64,000 bases of DNA from contig NZ_QLKS01000002.1 of assembly GCF_003350005.1 (NCBI RefSeq), forward strand, positions 434,001-498,000, written 5' to 3'. The position numbers were made by a program, and so were the translations under genes. The stretch is from Psychrobacter proteolyticus (GTDB lineage: Bacteria; Pseudomonadota; Gammaproteobacteria; Pseudomonadales; Moraxellaceae). Under the pieces are notes generated by a model that had not been told where the DNA came from, made no database searches, and saw only the letters and a program-made list of their open reading frames with translations. Shown piece after piece: positions 8,017 to 17,467 of the stretch; position 1 is the first letter of the stretch; the number at the start of each line of letters is the position of its first letter.

Positions 8017-8484
8017 TTAACCAAACACACGCCACAATATCCAAAACAACCCTATCATCAATATAGCGATCATGAGCAATCGTTTTAGCCAATAGGGCAG
8101 TAGAGGTTTCTTGTATCCCAAGTCGTTTAATTTACTATCCATACCAGTTTGTAGGCTTTTAAAGTCTTGTTTCTGACTAGCGGCTTTTACGCGGTTTTTT
8201 ACCAGTGGTTCAGGATTGTCTTCGATTTCTTGCTCTCTATCAAAGCTAATGGCCTGATTAGGAATGCCTTGTTTACTAGCGATGGTATTGAGCTTCTGTT
8301 GTTGCTTTACTTTTAGCTGGGTCTCATAAGCATCAATTCTACTTTTGGCTTCATCTATACTGATGTTTTCGTCTGCCGCCAAAGTTTTAATAGCCATTAC
8401 TAGGTTGTTTTTCTCGACCATCATAATGACGTCTCTTGGCAACTTGGTATTGACCGGTTTTGCGCTAGGGTCGGGGTTAAACAT
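8017..8484 (-). CDS. Tail-anchored hypothetical protein with L7/L12-like helix segment
   Basis: 155 residues, well started (AAGGA five bases before the ATG). The N-terminal part 'LVMAIKTLAADENISIDEAKSRIDAYE' (about 28-54) resembles the C-terminal fold of ribosomal protein L7/L12, a module also found in small proteins of unknown role. The middle is Lys/Gln-rich and polar. A single hydrophobic segment near the end (about 134-152) followed by a short tail suggests a tail-anchored inner-membrane protein facing the cytoplasm. No function can be assigned. The gene stands alone between ppa and the metal locus. Confidence 0.6.
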   Translation of the reverse strand: MFNPDPSAKPVNTKLPRDVIMMVEKNNLVMAIKTLAADENISIDEAKSRIDAYETQLKVKQQQKLNTIASKQGIPNQAISFDREQEIEDNPEPLVKNRVKAASQKQDFKSLQTGMDSKLNDLGYKKPLLPYWLKRLLMIAILMIGLFWILWRVFG

Positions 8485-8565
8485 GACTGTCCTTATTGCG
8501 GCGTATAAGTGTGAATGAGTAATACGCTCATTATAACCATGTTAGATAAGCAATGTTCAAGCAAA

Positions 8566-8601
8566 AAAATACCGCGGCCACTATGGTGACTGCGGTATTT
8601 T
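8566..8601 (-). terminator. Bidirectional-looking terminator downstream of ppa
   Basis: AAAATACCGC (8566-8575) pairs with GCGGTATTTT (8592-8601). On the minus strand a T7 run follows. Confidence 0.8.
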
Positions 8602-8641
8602 ATTATTTATCGTTATCGGCATTTTTGCCCATATTCGATAA

Positions 8642-9172
8642 TTATAGATCTTTCCAACGTTGGATAGACTCTTTGATAACTACTTTGGCCTCGCTCACAT
8701 CACCCCAAGATTCAACAACCGTCGTACCAGCTTTTTTCAGGTCTTTGTAATGGCTGAAATGGAACTCTAATTGGTTGATCAACTGCTTTGGTAGGTCTTC
8801 TAAGCTGTTGTAAGCATTGCCCGTGTCACGATCGTCAGCAGGGACCACAACGATTTTATCATCTACTTCGCCATCATCAACAAACTTCATCACACCGATA
8901 ACTTTGGCTTTTAAGAAAATACCAGTCGGTAATGGCTGCTCAGTCAGTAGCAATACGTCAAGCTCATCACCGTCTTCGTCAAGTGTTTGCGGGATGAAAC
9001 CATAGTTACAAGGTTTGGCAAAAATCTGTGGGTCAATACGGTCAAGCTCAAATACTGCTAATTCGCGATTCCACTCAATTTTATGGCTGCTACCAGCTGG
9101 GATCTCTACTACTACGTTGATGATGCCGCCGTCTACGTCGCCTGCGTCCAAAATTTTGTTAAAATCTGCCAT
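8642..9172 (-). CDS. ppa: Inorganic pyrophosphatase
   Basis: Soluble family I pyrophosphatase that hydrolyses PPi to phosphate and so drives biosynthetic reactions. The metal-binding signature EDGDELDVL is present at about 66-74, with PADDRDT further on. I place the start at the ATG at 9172 (MADFNKILDAG), because GGAG lies 8 nt upstream; an in-frame ATG four codons earlier (9184) has no such signal. The resulting 176 residues match the E. coli enzyme. Confidence 0.95.
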   Translation of the reverse strand: MADFNKILDAGDVDGGIINVVVEIPAGSSHKIEWNRELAVFELDRIDPQIFAKPCNYGFIPQTLDEDGDELDVLLLTEQPLPTGIFLKAKVIGVMKFVDDGEVDDKIVVVPADDRDTGNAYNSLEDLPKQLINQLEFHFSHYKDLKKAGTTVVESWGDVSEAKVVIKESIQRWKDL

Positions 9173-9366
9173 AAGATGCTCCAATTTGCTTTTGTTTTAA
9201 ATGTTTGAATAAGGGGCTGAGCTAGGGATCCAGCAAGGATAGTTGCTGCGTCCGATTTGTACTGCATGCGATTATAGCAAGTTTGTACTGAATTTTCTCT
9301 TAATGCTTAAGTCTAAGCGTGCAAGATATTATGCAAAAAAAGATTATGCAAAAACGGACTCAACAT

Positions 9367-10239
9367 TTACTTGGGCGCGATAGCTCGCAACTCAATCAGC
9401 CCAGCATGACGCTTGGCGATGTTATCAATAAGTTTTTGAGTGACTGTCTCATAGCTGAATGAATCGCTCATTTGTTGCTCGGTTTGCGCATCTGTCTCTG
9501 TCTGCATATTAACAAAATCAGACAGTCGCAACATTTGCATGCCGGCATAGCCACAAGGATTAATGGCGTTAAATGAGGACAGGTCACAATTTAAATTAAT
9601 CGCAATACCATGGTAGCTAAAGCCATGCTTAATTTTAAAGCCTAGCGAAGCCATTTTTCCAAGCATAATCTTATTATCAAGAGAACTGTCTTCTGTAGAG
9701 GTACTGTCATCTGTTGCAGCAGTATCTGCATATAAGTAGACACCAGGGGCATCACGGCGCGCATGAGCACTGATATTGTCGCTATCAGATGGTGAGCTAC
9801 GCAAACAGTCATTGATGACGTCTTCTATCGCTTGCTCAGCATGGGAGACGAGATTACGCACACTCCATTTGAGACTGTCCAAGTCCAACAACCAATAGAT
9901 AACCAACTGCCCATGACCATGCCATGTCACCTGACCACCGCGATCGGTCTTGATGATAGGCGTATCAGTACGCTGTAATATGTGTTCTTCTTTGCCTGCC
10001 TGTCCAAGCGTGTAGACATCGTTATGATCGACAATCCATAATTCATCAGGCGTACGCAGCCCTTGTTGTTTCTTTAGATCGATACGTTCAAGGGTGCGTG
10101 CTAGCATCGCATCGAGAGTAGGGACATAATCGGCCGCTGAGAGAGATTTGCTGACAAGCGTATCATTAAGGAGTTGTGTGTCATTTTGCATGAGAGTATC
10201 TGTCTTATTATTATCAAGTTTAAAATAAATAATGCTCAT
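9367..10239 (-). CDS. lipB: Octanoyl-[ACP]:protein N-octanoyltransferase
   Basis: Transfers octanoate from acyl carrier protein to lipoyl domains, the first step of lipoate synthesis. The signature DRGGQVTWHGHGQLV is at 99-113, the catalytic Lys is likely Lys195 in GKMASLGFKI, and the acyl-accepting Cys is Cys229 in INPCGYAG. At 290 residues it is longer than the usual 210-240. A ~30-residue Ser/Asp/Thr-rich insertion lies between about 148 and 190, and the first ~35 residues are extra. An ATG at 10191 is an alternative start; neither has a strong ribosome binding site. Confidence 0.92.
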   Translation of the reverse strand: MSIIYFKLDNNKTDTLMQNDTQLLNDTLVSKSLSAADYVPTLDAMLARTLERIDLKKQQGLRTPDELWIVDHNDVYTLGQAGKEEHILQRTDTPIIKTDRGGQVTWHGHGQLVIYWLLDLDSLKWSVRNLVSHAEQAIEDVINDCLRSSPSDSDNISAHARRDAPGVYLYADTAATDDSTSTEDSSLDNKIMLGKMASLGFKIKHGFSYHGIAINLNCDLSSFNAINPCGYAGMQMLRLSDFVNMQTETDAQTEQQMSDSFSYETVTQKLIDNIAKRHAGLIELRAIAPK

Positions 10240-10597
10240 CGGTAGTGTAGCAGTTTTGGTGACTATCGCCCAAAGATATATACTGTCGTAATGTCTGTAA
10301 GTGGCATAAATGCTAATAATAAACAGCTAGCAATTGATGACGAAATAATAGGTATAGAACAGTGGCAAGTGGTTCATAGCGGTACTGCTAGTACAGACGC
10401 AGTAGTCAACCAAAGGTGCTGTTCATTGCTCAGTCGATGCGCTACATTAAAGTGTGATGAATGGAATCTGATGAAATTTATAGTCAGAGTAGGTTATCAA
10501 AGAGTGCACCTGACTAGAAAGATAGAGCCTCTAACCCAATATAATGTAGTGATTACAAACCTTATGACTATTACTATGATTATGACAAGGAAGACAA
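10240..10597. other. Intergenic region between divergent lipB and ALDH genes
   Basis: 358 bp carrying the divergent promoters. A 105-codon open frame here (10291-10608) overlaps the aldehyde dehydrogenase start and has no family resemblance, so I do not call it. Confidence 0.5.
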
Positions 10598-12082
10598 ATG
10601 ACAGATAGCAACCAAAGCGCCCATGAGCAGGCAGTGACCGAGTCAGGTTTTGCACTGCAACGTGTGCCTGAAGCCCTAAGTACGGCGACGACTATCGATG
10701 AGATGAAAGTGCAATTTTCACGCTTGCAAATGTTAAGCCGTACCCAGCCAATCAATGATTGGGGCACTCGTACGATGCAGCTAGACAATCTAGAAGTGAT
10801 GCTTAGCGATAACCAAGAGAGTTTTGCAAAGGCGATTAGTGCAGATTTTGGCTATCGTAGCCAGTCAGAGACGCAGTTTGCTGAGTTATTTCCTAGCTTT
10901 ACCGGTATCAGCCACGCCAAAAAACACGGCAAAAAATGGATGAAAGCACATCGTGCGCCTATTTCAGCGCTATATATGCCAGCCCACAATGAAATTCAGC
11001 CGCAGCCATTGGGTGTGGTCGGTATCATGGTGCCTTGGAACTATCCGTTATTTTTAGCAATTGGCCCGATGATTGATGCAATCACCGCAGGCAACCGCAT
11101 TATGGTCAAGATGAGTGAGGCTGCACCGCAATTTGCTCAGACGTTTGCTGATGCCATTGCTCGTTATTTTTCGCCAGATATGATCTGTGTGGTACTCGGT
11201 GAAGTTGAGATTGCCGCTGCCTTTAGTGAGCTACCATTTGATCATCTGCTATATACTGGATCGACTGCGGTGGGCAAAAAAGTCATGGCAGCAGCAGCAC
11301 CTAATCTAACACCAGTGACGCTTGAGCTTGGTGGTAAATCACCAGTGATCGTACTAGATGATGCCAATCTAGAGTCTGTTGTCAATCGAGTGATGATGGG
11401 TAAGACATTAAATGCTGGACAGACGTGTATTGCGCCAGATTATGTCTTGATTCAACGTCAATACCATGACCAGTTTATCCAACTCGCAAAAGAGTGGATG
11501 ACCAAGCATTATCCTGATATCGAAGAAAACCCAGATTACTCTCGCATTATTAATGGTGAGCAGTTCAAACGGGTAAAAGGCTATTTAGATACGCTAACAG
11601 GTGGCGAGGTGCATTCGCTAACTGCCGTTGAGCCTAATATAGAAACCCGTCTTATGCCACCAGTCATCGTCAGTGAACCTGCGCCTGACAGCGACCTTAT
11701 GCAAAACGAGATTTTTGCCCCGATCTTGCCGCTGATGCATTATGAGACGCTTGATGATGCCATTTATTTTGTAAACTCGCGTCCACGGCCATTGGCACTA
11801 TATGTGTTCAGTGATAACTACAGCAGTATCGAAAACGTGCGTAATAACACGGTCTCGGGTGGTCTGTGTATTAATGAGGTGATTATGCATGTTGCCCAGC
11901 ACGATTTGCCGTTTGGTGGCGTGGGTGATTCTGGTACTGGTGCGTACCATGGTAAGGCTGGCTTTGAACGCCTCAGCCATATGAAGCCGGTTTTTGTCCA
12001 AACCAAGCTCAATGGCTTGAATTTATTATTGCCGCCTTACGGTGGATTGTTTAAAAAGGCGATGGCGCTGTTTTTGAAATAA
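10598..12082 (+). CDS. Coniferyl-aldehyde dehydrogenase-like class 3 aldehyde dehydrogenase
   Basis: NAD(P)-dependent aldehyde dehydrogenase of 494 residues. It has the VPWNYPL motif at 145-151, the ELGGKSP motif with general base Glu243, and catalytic Cys277 in NAGQTCIAPDY. The 'HDLPFGGVGDSGTGAYHGKAGFERLSH' C-terminal block and overall length fit the coniferyl-aldehyde/class 3 branch, which oxidises aromatic or fatty aldehydes. AAGGAAG precedes the ATG. The substrate is not deducible from context; the neighbours are unrelated. Confidence 0.88.
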   Translation: MTDSNQSAHEQAVTESGFALQRVPEALSTATTIDEMKVQFSRLQMLSRTQPINDWGTRTMQLDNLEVMLSDNQESFAKAISADFGYRSQSETQFAELFPSFTGISHAKKHGKKWMKAHRAPISALYMPAHNEIQPQPLGVVGIMVPWNYPLFLAIGPMIDAITAGNRIMVKMSEAAPQFAQTFADAIARYFSPDMICVVLGEVEIAAAFSELPFDHLLYTGSTAVGKKVMAAAAPNLTPVTLELGGKSPVIVLDDANLESVVNRVMMGKTLNAGQTCIAPDYVLIQRQYHDQFIQLAKEWMTKHYPDIEENPDYSRIINGEQFKRVKGYLDTLTGGEVHSLTAVEPNIETRLMPPVIVSEPAPDSDLMQNEIFAPILPLMHYETLDDAIYFVNSRPRPLALYVFSDNYSSIENVRNNTVSGGLCINEVIMHVAQHDLPFGGVGDSGTGAYHGKAGFERLSHMKPVFVQTKLNGLNLLLPPYGGLFKKAMALFLK

Positions 12083-12154
12083 CAATTCTTTAGTTAGACA
12101 TTTTATAGTAGCTATAGGAATTAATAGTAACCTTTTTTAATCGATACCATAACC

Positions 12155-12187
12155 AATAGCACCTATCCAGATAGGTGCTATTTTTTT
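12155..12187 (+). terminator. Rho-independent terminator of the ALDH gene
   Basis: AATAGCACCTATC (12155-12167) pairs with GATAGGTGCTATT (12170-12182), followed by a T-run to 12187. Confidence 0.9.
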
Positions 12188-12300
12188 GTCTAAAATATGA
12201 CTTCTCAAATATAGATTTTTAAAATTAAGAGCGACTTGTCATAAGAGCTTTATCAAAATTATCGTAAATTTATCTAATGCGTTAATCGACAAATAAGTGT

Positions 12301-12329
12301 TTGTCATCACTTCTATAAATCGCTACACT
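12301..12329 (+). promoter_or_regulatory. Sigma70-type promoter of a putative leader/small RNA
   Basis: TTGTCA at 12301-12306, a 17-bp spacer, and TACACT at 12324-12329. The expected transcription start is near 12336. Confidence 0.5.
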
Positions 12330-12335
12330 TTGTAG

Positions 12336-12424
12336 TAAGTCTAAACAACAGTGGATAGTAGCTGAATGGTCTATGGCTAGCATTCATTAGTAAACATGAT
12401 ATAGACCTTTCAGCTGTTTTTTAG
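12336..12424 (+). ncRNA. Putative ~90-nt small RNA or attenuator leader upstream of the betaine ABC transporter
   Basis: Between a good promoter and the transporter gene lies a hairpin AGCTGAATGGTCTAT (12360-12374) / ATAGACCTTTCAGCT (12401-12415), i.e. 14 pairs with one T-T mismatch and a 26-nt loop, followed by GTTTTTTAG. This is the form of an intrinsic terminator, but no gene lies before it after the ALDH terminator. Either a free small RNA of about 90 nt ends here, or it is a 5' leader in which termination is regulated. AAACAACAG (about 12342-12350) could pair imperfectly with a downstream CTATTGTTT (12425-12433) as an alternative structure. I know of no matching RNA family. Confidence 0.45.
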
Positions 12425-12479
12425 TTCTATTGTTTTAATAGTGATTTCATGCCGATACAACATAATAATAGGAAAGAGC

Positions 12480-14408
12480 ATGCGCCAATGGATTGCATTA
12501 AGCTTACTGTGGATGAGCGCGATACTATTGTCTGTATCGGCGTCTGCAGCTTGCAACTCACCGATTAAATTTGGGGCACTGACATGGGAGAGTGGGCAGT
12601 TTACCTCCGGCGTACTCAGACATATCGTAGAAGATGGATACGGCTGCACAGTAGAGGAAGTACCAGGGGCAGGGCCTGCACTTGATACAGCGCTATCACA
12701 GAACGATATTCAGGTCATCGGGGAACAGTGGGTCGGCCGTTCGCCAATCATGGAAAAAGCCATTGAGCAAAATAAAGTGGCCATCATCGGCGATACGCTA
12801 AAAGGTGGTGCAACTCAAGGCTGGTATGTCCCGCGATACGTCTTGGAAGAGAATCCAGGACTTCGCAGCTATCAAGATTTACCCAAATATACTGAGCTAT
12901 TTAAAGACCCTGAAGACCCTGGCAGATCTCGCTTTATGAACTGCCCCTCTGGTTGGACGTGTGAGATTTTTAACACACGTTTGCTAAAAACCACCGGCCT
13001 AGACAGTCTTTTTAACAACGCACACCCTGGTACGGGTGCTGCTCTCGATGCCGAAATTGCCTCCGCTTTTGAACAGCATAAGCCACTGTTATTTTACTAC
13101 TGGCAGCCCACTGGACTAATGGCAAAATATGACCTTGCGCCATTAGAGTTTCCAGCTTATGAGGATGCTTGTTGGCAAAATCTGCTGCTCGCTGATGGTA
13201 AGATGGATTGCGTGTCAGGATTCCCAGTATCACCGTTAGGTATTGCCGTTTCTACCCCGTTTGTCGAATCCAATCCTGAACTAGCAGCTGTCTTTGAAAA
13301 GGTGCAATTTACCTCTGATGAGCTAAACGGTGCTATCTTGGAGATGAGCGAAAGTAAACGTACTGGCGATGAGCAGGCCATTGTGTTTTTGCGTGGCAAC
13401 CCAGAGGTTTGGCAATCATGGTTATCCGATGAGGCTGCTACCAATCTCGCTACCAAGTTAGGCCTTAGCTCAACGGGTGCTACCTCTACCGGTACAACTA
13501 CATCTAGTATCAATGCGTCAGCGCTCGCCTCAAGCTTTCCCTCATGGTCGCTTGAGACCCCACTCAATAATGCTTTAGCAAACGTCGTTCAAAACTATGG
13601 TGATGTATTTCGTACTATTAGCACGATGGCCCTTACTTATTTGCTACTACCTATTGAACGATTATTAACGGTTATCCCACCTTGGCTGATTATTGCATTT
13701 GTGACTGTGCTTGGCTGGTTTGGTGTTCGCAAGATTTGGTTTGCGCTGGCATGTGGTGCAGGGCTGTTTTTGATTGGCGCTTTTGGTTTATGGGACGCAC
13801 TGATCGATACTTTAGCGCTGCTTATCGTATCGGTACTGGTCACGGTGGTGATTGGTATTCCTATCGGTATCGCTATGTCAGGTAGCAAACTACTACGCAA
13901 GATTGTGACGCCAGTGCTAGATATCATGCAGACCATGCCGAGTTTTGTATATCTTATACCAGTGCTGATGCTGTTTGGTATTGGTAAAGTGCCTGCGTTA
14001 TTTGCGACCGTGATTTATGCACTGCCACCCTTGATTCGTCTGACGACATTAGGGATTACACAAGTCAATCATGAAATGGTTGAGGCGGGACGCTCTTTTG
14101 GTAGTACGCATTTACAGCTACTTCTCTGGATTAAATTGCCACAAGCATTGCCCAGTATTATGGCAGGTATCAATCAGGCTGTGATGATGTCACTTGCCAT
14201 GGTGGTATTGGCCTCAATGATTGGTGCTCCTGGGCTTGGTGAAGATGTATTGCAGTCTATCCAAACGCTCAATATCGGTCAGGGCCTACAAGCAGGTACG
14301 GCCATCGTTATCGTTGCTATTATCATTGACCGTATTACGCAAGCATTTGGTCAAGGTAAGCGTACCCGTCAAAAAACCATCGAAGCTGGCAGACGTCCGA
14401 TTGGATAA
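12480..14408 (+). CDS. Glycine betaine/choline-type ABC transporter, substrate-binding protein-permease fusion
   Basis: A 642-residue fusion. Residues 1-24 form a signal peptide (MRQWIALSLLWMSAILLSVS then ASAAC). Residues about 25-320 form an OpuAC/ProX-type binding domain with 'GALTWESGQF' and 'GEQWVGRSP'. After a Ser/Thr-rich linker come 6-7 membrane spans with the permease loop 'EAGRSFGSTHLQLLLWIKLPQALPSIMAGI', the EAA motif contacting the ATPase. I start it at the ATG at 12480, after AGGAAAG, rather than at an in-frame ATG 13 codons upstream. The ATPase gene follows. Such systems take up betaine, choline or carnitine for osmoprotection; the exact ligand is not determined. Confidence 0.85.
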   Translation: MRQWIALSLLWMSAILLSVSASAACNSPIKFGALTWESGQFTSGVLRHIVEDGYGCTVEEVPGAGPALDTALSQNDIQVIGEQWVGRSPIMEKAIEQNKVAIIGDTLKGGATQGWYVPRYVLEENPGLRSYQDLPKYTELFKDPEDPGRSRFMNCPSGWTCEIFNTRLLKTTGLDSLFNNAHPGTGAALDAEIASAFEQHKPLLFYYWQPTGLMAKYDLAPLEFPAYEDACWQNLLLADGKMDCVSGFPVSPLGIAVSTPFVESNPELAAVFEKVQFTSDELNGAILEMSESKRTGDEQAIVFLRGNPEVWQSWLSDEAATNLATKLGLSSTGATSTGTTTSSINASALASSFPSWSLETPLNNALANVVQNYGDVFRTISTMALTYLLLPIERLLTVIPPWLIIAFVTVLGWFGVRKIWFALACGAGLFLIGAFGLWDALIDTLALLIVSVLVTVVIGIPIGIAMSGSKLLRKIVTPVLDIMQTMPSFVYLIPVLMLFGIGKVPALFATVIYALPPLIRLTTLGITQVNHEMVEAGRSFGSTHLQLLLWIKLPQALPSIMAGINQAVMMSLAMVVLASMIGAPGLGEDVLQSIQTLNIGQGLQAGTAIVIVAIIIDRITQAFGQGKRTRQKTIEAGRRPIG

Positions 14409-14493
14409 AAAATTATCTAGTGGTATATGACTGAATCCATGGTAATCGACCGAAGCCCTAATAATAAAAACCACGTGAATAGTGAGAGCACCG

Positions 14494-15405
14494 ATGAATC
14501 ATATCCAATTAAAAAATATCAGTAAGATTTATAATGCCAGTAGTACGCAAGCACAGTCTGCATTGGCATTGCTGGCTGAGGGTATGGATAGCATCAAGGT
14601 AAAAGAGCAAACGGGCTATTCAGTTGGTCTTTATGATATCAATCTAGATATCAAGGCCGGCGAGTTGCATTGCATCATGGGACTGTCAGGCTCGGGCAAG
14701 TCAACGCTGATACGCCATATTAACCGTTTGATCGATCCAACCAGTGGCGAGATATGGGTAGATACTGCTTTGAATAGAGATCATACAACTCATACAACAG
14801 CTGATAGGCAATCAGTGATAGATAATATGAGTACGGTAGTAGAAGAAAGCTCTGCTGCGGCTATTAATATTTTAGCGCTCAACGATAAGCAGTTGCAGCA
14901 TTATCGTCAGCAGACCGTCAGTATGGTTTTTCAGCATTTCGGCTTAGTGCCGCATATGACGGTCATACAAAATGTCGCTTATGGTCTGCGTGTCCGAAAA
15001 ATGAGCTTAAACGAGCGACATGAAACGGCTCGACATTGGCTTAATGAAGTAGGTCTATCCAATTTGGAAAACAGCTACCCTGATGAGCTATCTGGCGGGA
15101 TGCAGCAGCGAGTTGGTCTGGCTCGAGCCTTAGCAACGGACAATCCCATCTTGTTGATGGATGAGGCGTTCTCTGCGCTTGATCCCCTCATTCGTGCCCA
15201 GTTGCAGGATCAACTGCTTGCATTGCAAGATCGACTCAATAAAACCATTGTTTTTATCACCCATGATATTGATGAGGCAGTCAAAGTCGGTCAGCGCATC
15301 AGTATTCTAAATGGTGGACGCTTAATACAGACAGGAACGCCAAGCGACTTACGGCAGAATCCTGCCGATGACTATGTTGAGCAATTTATGAGTGCAAAGG
15401 CTTGA
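14494..15405 (+). CDS. proV: Glycine betaine/choline-type ABC transporter ATP-binding protein
   Basis: ABC ATPase of 303 residues partnering the preceding fusion. Walker A GLSGSGKS is at 63-70, the signature LSGGMQQR and Walker B ILLMDEAFSALDP are in the second half, and the switch His lies in FITHDIDEA. A ~40-residue Ser/Thr/Asp-rich insertion sits between the Walker A region and the Q-loop (VFQHFGL). The CBS pair found at the C-terminus of E. coli ProV is absent. I prefer the ATG at 14494 (GTGAGAGC upstream) to the GTG at 14482. It is co-transcribed with the fusion gene across an 85-bp gap. Confidence 0.87.
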   Translation: MNHIQLKNISKIYNASSTQAQSALALLAEGMDSIKVKEQTGYSVGLYDINLDIKAGELHCIMGLSGSGKSTLIRHINRLIDPTSGEIWVDTALNRDHTTHTTADRQSVIDNMSTVVEESSAAAINILALNDKQLQHYRQQTVSMVFQHFGLVPHMTVIQNVAYGLRVRKMSLNERHETARHWLNEVGLSNLENSYPDELSGGMQQRVGLARALATDNPILLMDEAFSALDPLIRAQLQDQLLALQDRLNKTIVFITHDIDEAVKVGQRISILNGGRLIQTGTPSDLRQNPADDYVEQFMSAKA

Positions 15406-15679
15406 TATGCACTGATTATTGTATTGAAGCGCCCTCTATATCAGGACTCTTACTATCCTGTTAAATAAGTGTAGCTATCGACAGCTTACTATTAAAGTAG
15501 GCTCCAATAGCGTTGTATACTATTAAGACAAACTAATGCGTTTCAACAATCAGAATCACTGTCTCTCCACCATTTTTCAAAGTCTTATCTCTTTAACTTG
15601 AGTTCCCTCACAATAGAATTTTGAGCTATTTATCGCTCATGGTTGCCAAAACTCGTACCATTCGTAACAAGGACATGTC

Positions 15680-17467
15680 ATGTCATATAAAAACAATCAA
15701 AAAAATAGTAATCATGAAGAAATTAAGAAACCTCGCTCATCAAGCTGGCTAAAAAACGTTAGCGCCTTTAGCATGACAACAGTGCTAAGTGCAGGCATAT
15801 TAGTCGCCTGTGGCCAGATGAGTAATGCAGAAAGTAGCGCAAGCAGTAGTACCAAATCAGGTAGTCAAAATACTGGCGTCACCAGCTCGCGTGACATGTT
15901 GCCCTCTGATATGCTCAAACAAATGCAAGCATTGCCGCAGCTAACAAAGGGCTTAGGCGACACAGGTGCGGCAGTGATTGATCCTAATAAGCCGACCTTG
16001 GTAAAATTCTGGGCAAGCTGGTGCCCGTTATGTTTGGGTACATTAGAGGAGACTGAGACGTGGCGCACTGATCCTAAGTTTTCAGGCTTAAACGTGGTGA
16101 CAGTCGCAAGCCCCGGTCATCTCAATGAAAAAGCTGATGGTGAATTTAGTACTTGGTATGCGGGCGTACAAGCTGACTACCCAAACTTGCCTGTCTTGAC
16201 TGATCCTTCAGGTGAACTTATCAATAAGCTTGGCGTGCAAGTTTATCCGAGCTGGGCTATCCTCGATAAAAATGGCAATCTGGTACACTTGGTAAAAGGT
16301 AATATATCAGCAGAGCAGGCTTACGCACTTGCCGAAAATGCAGATAATGGCTTCGCTGAGCTCAAAGCAGGTAACGCTAAACCTGCCAATGCACAAGCAT
16401 CAGACAACAATAAAATCGAAACCATCAAGCAAAAAGATGGCGTGTATTACAATGAGACAGGCAAACCAATCAACACCCGCTCAATCTACCTTGCAGGGGG
16501 CTGTTTTTGGGGTGTTGAAGCTTATATGGAGCGTGTCGACAGCGTTATTGATGCCGTATCAGGTTACGCCAATGGCGATACAGCCAACCCAAGCTATGAG
16601 CAAGTCATTCGTGGTTCAGGGCATGCAGAAACCGTAAAAGTTACCTATGATGCCGACAAAACAGACCTCGATACCATCTTAAAATACTATTTCCGAGTGG
16701 TTGATCCAACGAGCTTAAATAAACAAGGCAATGATCGGGGCGTCCAGTATCGCTCAGGTGTGTATTACACCGACAAAGAAGATAAAGCGGTGATTGATGC
16801 TGCGCTCAAGCGTGTACAAAGCAAGTACGAGCAAAAAGTCGTGGTCGAAAATGAGCCTTTAGATAATTTCTATTTGGCTGAGATGTACCATCAAGATTAT
16901 CTAGCAAAAAATCCAAACGGCTATTGTCATATTGATTTGAGTCTTGCTGATGATAAGCCTGAAGGGGCAGCTCGTACCAAACTTGCGCCAGCTAATACGG
17001 TCGCTGAGACGTTAGATCCCAAGCGCTATGCTAAGTTTGATAAAGATGCGCTAAAGAACACATTGACCAAAGCGCAATACAATATCACGCAAGAGGCTGG
17101 GACGGAGCGTGCCTTTAGTCATGAATATGACGATTTATTTGCGCCTGGTATTTATGTTGACGTGGTCAGTGGTGAGCCGTTGTTTTTGTCGACTGATAAA
17201 TATCAGTCAGGATGCGGCTGGCCCAGCTTTACCAAGCCTATTGATATGCAAGTGATTACTCAGCATCAGGATAATGCCTTTAATATGGTACGTACTGAAG
17301 TTCGTTCCCGCGTGGCTGACTCACATCTGGGTCATGTATTTCCTGATGGTCCAAAAGACCGTGGCGGGCTGCGTTATTGTATCAATGGCGGGGCGCTACA
17401 GTTCATCCCAGTTAGTGTGATGCCGCAATCAGGCTATGCACCATTGGTAAAACTGGTTAAATCATAG
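15680..17467 (+). CDS. msrAB: Three-domain thioredoxin-MsrA-MsrB methionine sulfoxide reductase, predicted lipoprotein
   Basis: 595 residues with the order known from Neisseria PilB: a TlpA-like thioredoxin domain (about 95-225, WCPLC at 114-118, cis-Pro at 190), MsrA (about 265-425, catalytic Cys in GGCFWG at 273-278), and MsrB (about 450-590, GCGWPSF at 511-517, RYCING at 565-570). MsrA reduces S- and MsrB R-methionine sulfoxide; the first domain recycles them with electrons from a membrane donor. The MsrB domain lacks the zinc-binding CxxC pairs. A hydrophobic segment ending LVAC (Cys44) suggests a lipoprotein, so the enzyme would repair envelope proteins. AAGGACA precedes the ATG. A terminator follows. 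Confidence 0.93.
   Translation: MSYKNNQKNSNHEEIKKPRSSSWLKNVSAFSMTTVLSAGILVACGQMSNAESSASSSTKSGSQNTGVTSSRDMLPSDMLKQMQALPQLTKGLGDTGAAVIDPNKPTLVKFWASWCPLCLGTLEETETWRTDPKFSGLNVVTVASPGHLNEKADGEFSTWYAGVQADYPNLPVLTDPSGELINKLGVQVYPSWAILDKNGNLVHLVKGNISAEQAYALAENADNGFAELKAGNAKPANAQASDNNKIETIKQKDGVYYNETGKPINTRSIYLAGGCFWGVEAYMERVDSVIDAVSGYANGDTANPSYEQVIRGSGHAETVKVTYDADKTDLDTILKYYFRVVDPTSLNKQGNDRGVQYRSGVYYTDKEDKAVIDAALKRVQSKYEQKVVVENEPLDNFYLAEMYHQDYLAKNPNGYCHIDLSLADDKPEGAARTKLAPANTVAETLDPKRYAKFDKDALKNTLTKAQYNITQEAGTERAFSHEYDDLFAPGIYVDVVSGEPLFLSTDKYQSGCGWPSFTKPIDMQVITQHQDNAFNMVRTEVRSRVADSHLGHVFPDGPKDRGGLRYCINGGALQFIPVSVMPQSGYAPLVKLVKS

Larger units (their letters stand above)
12083..12479. other. Intergenic region with a putative RNA transcription unit
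   Basis: 397 bp containing the ALDH terminator (12155-12187), then an independent promoter (12301-12329), and a second strong terminator hairpin (12360-12424) only 55 bp before the betaine transporter start. Confidence 0.7.

Noticed and set aside
10291-10608. 105-codon open frame before the aldehyde dehydrogenase
   Set aside because: It overlaps the well-supported dehydrogenase start, has no ribosome binding site and no protein-like features. It is probably promoter DNA.
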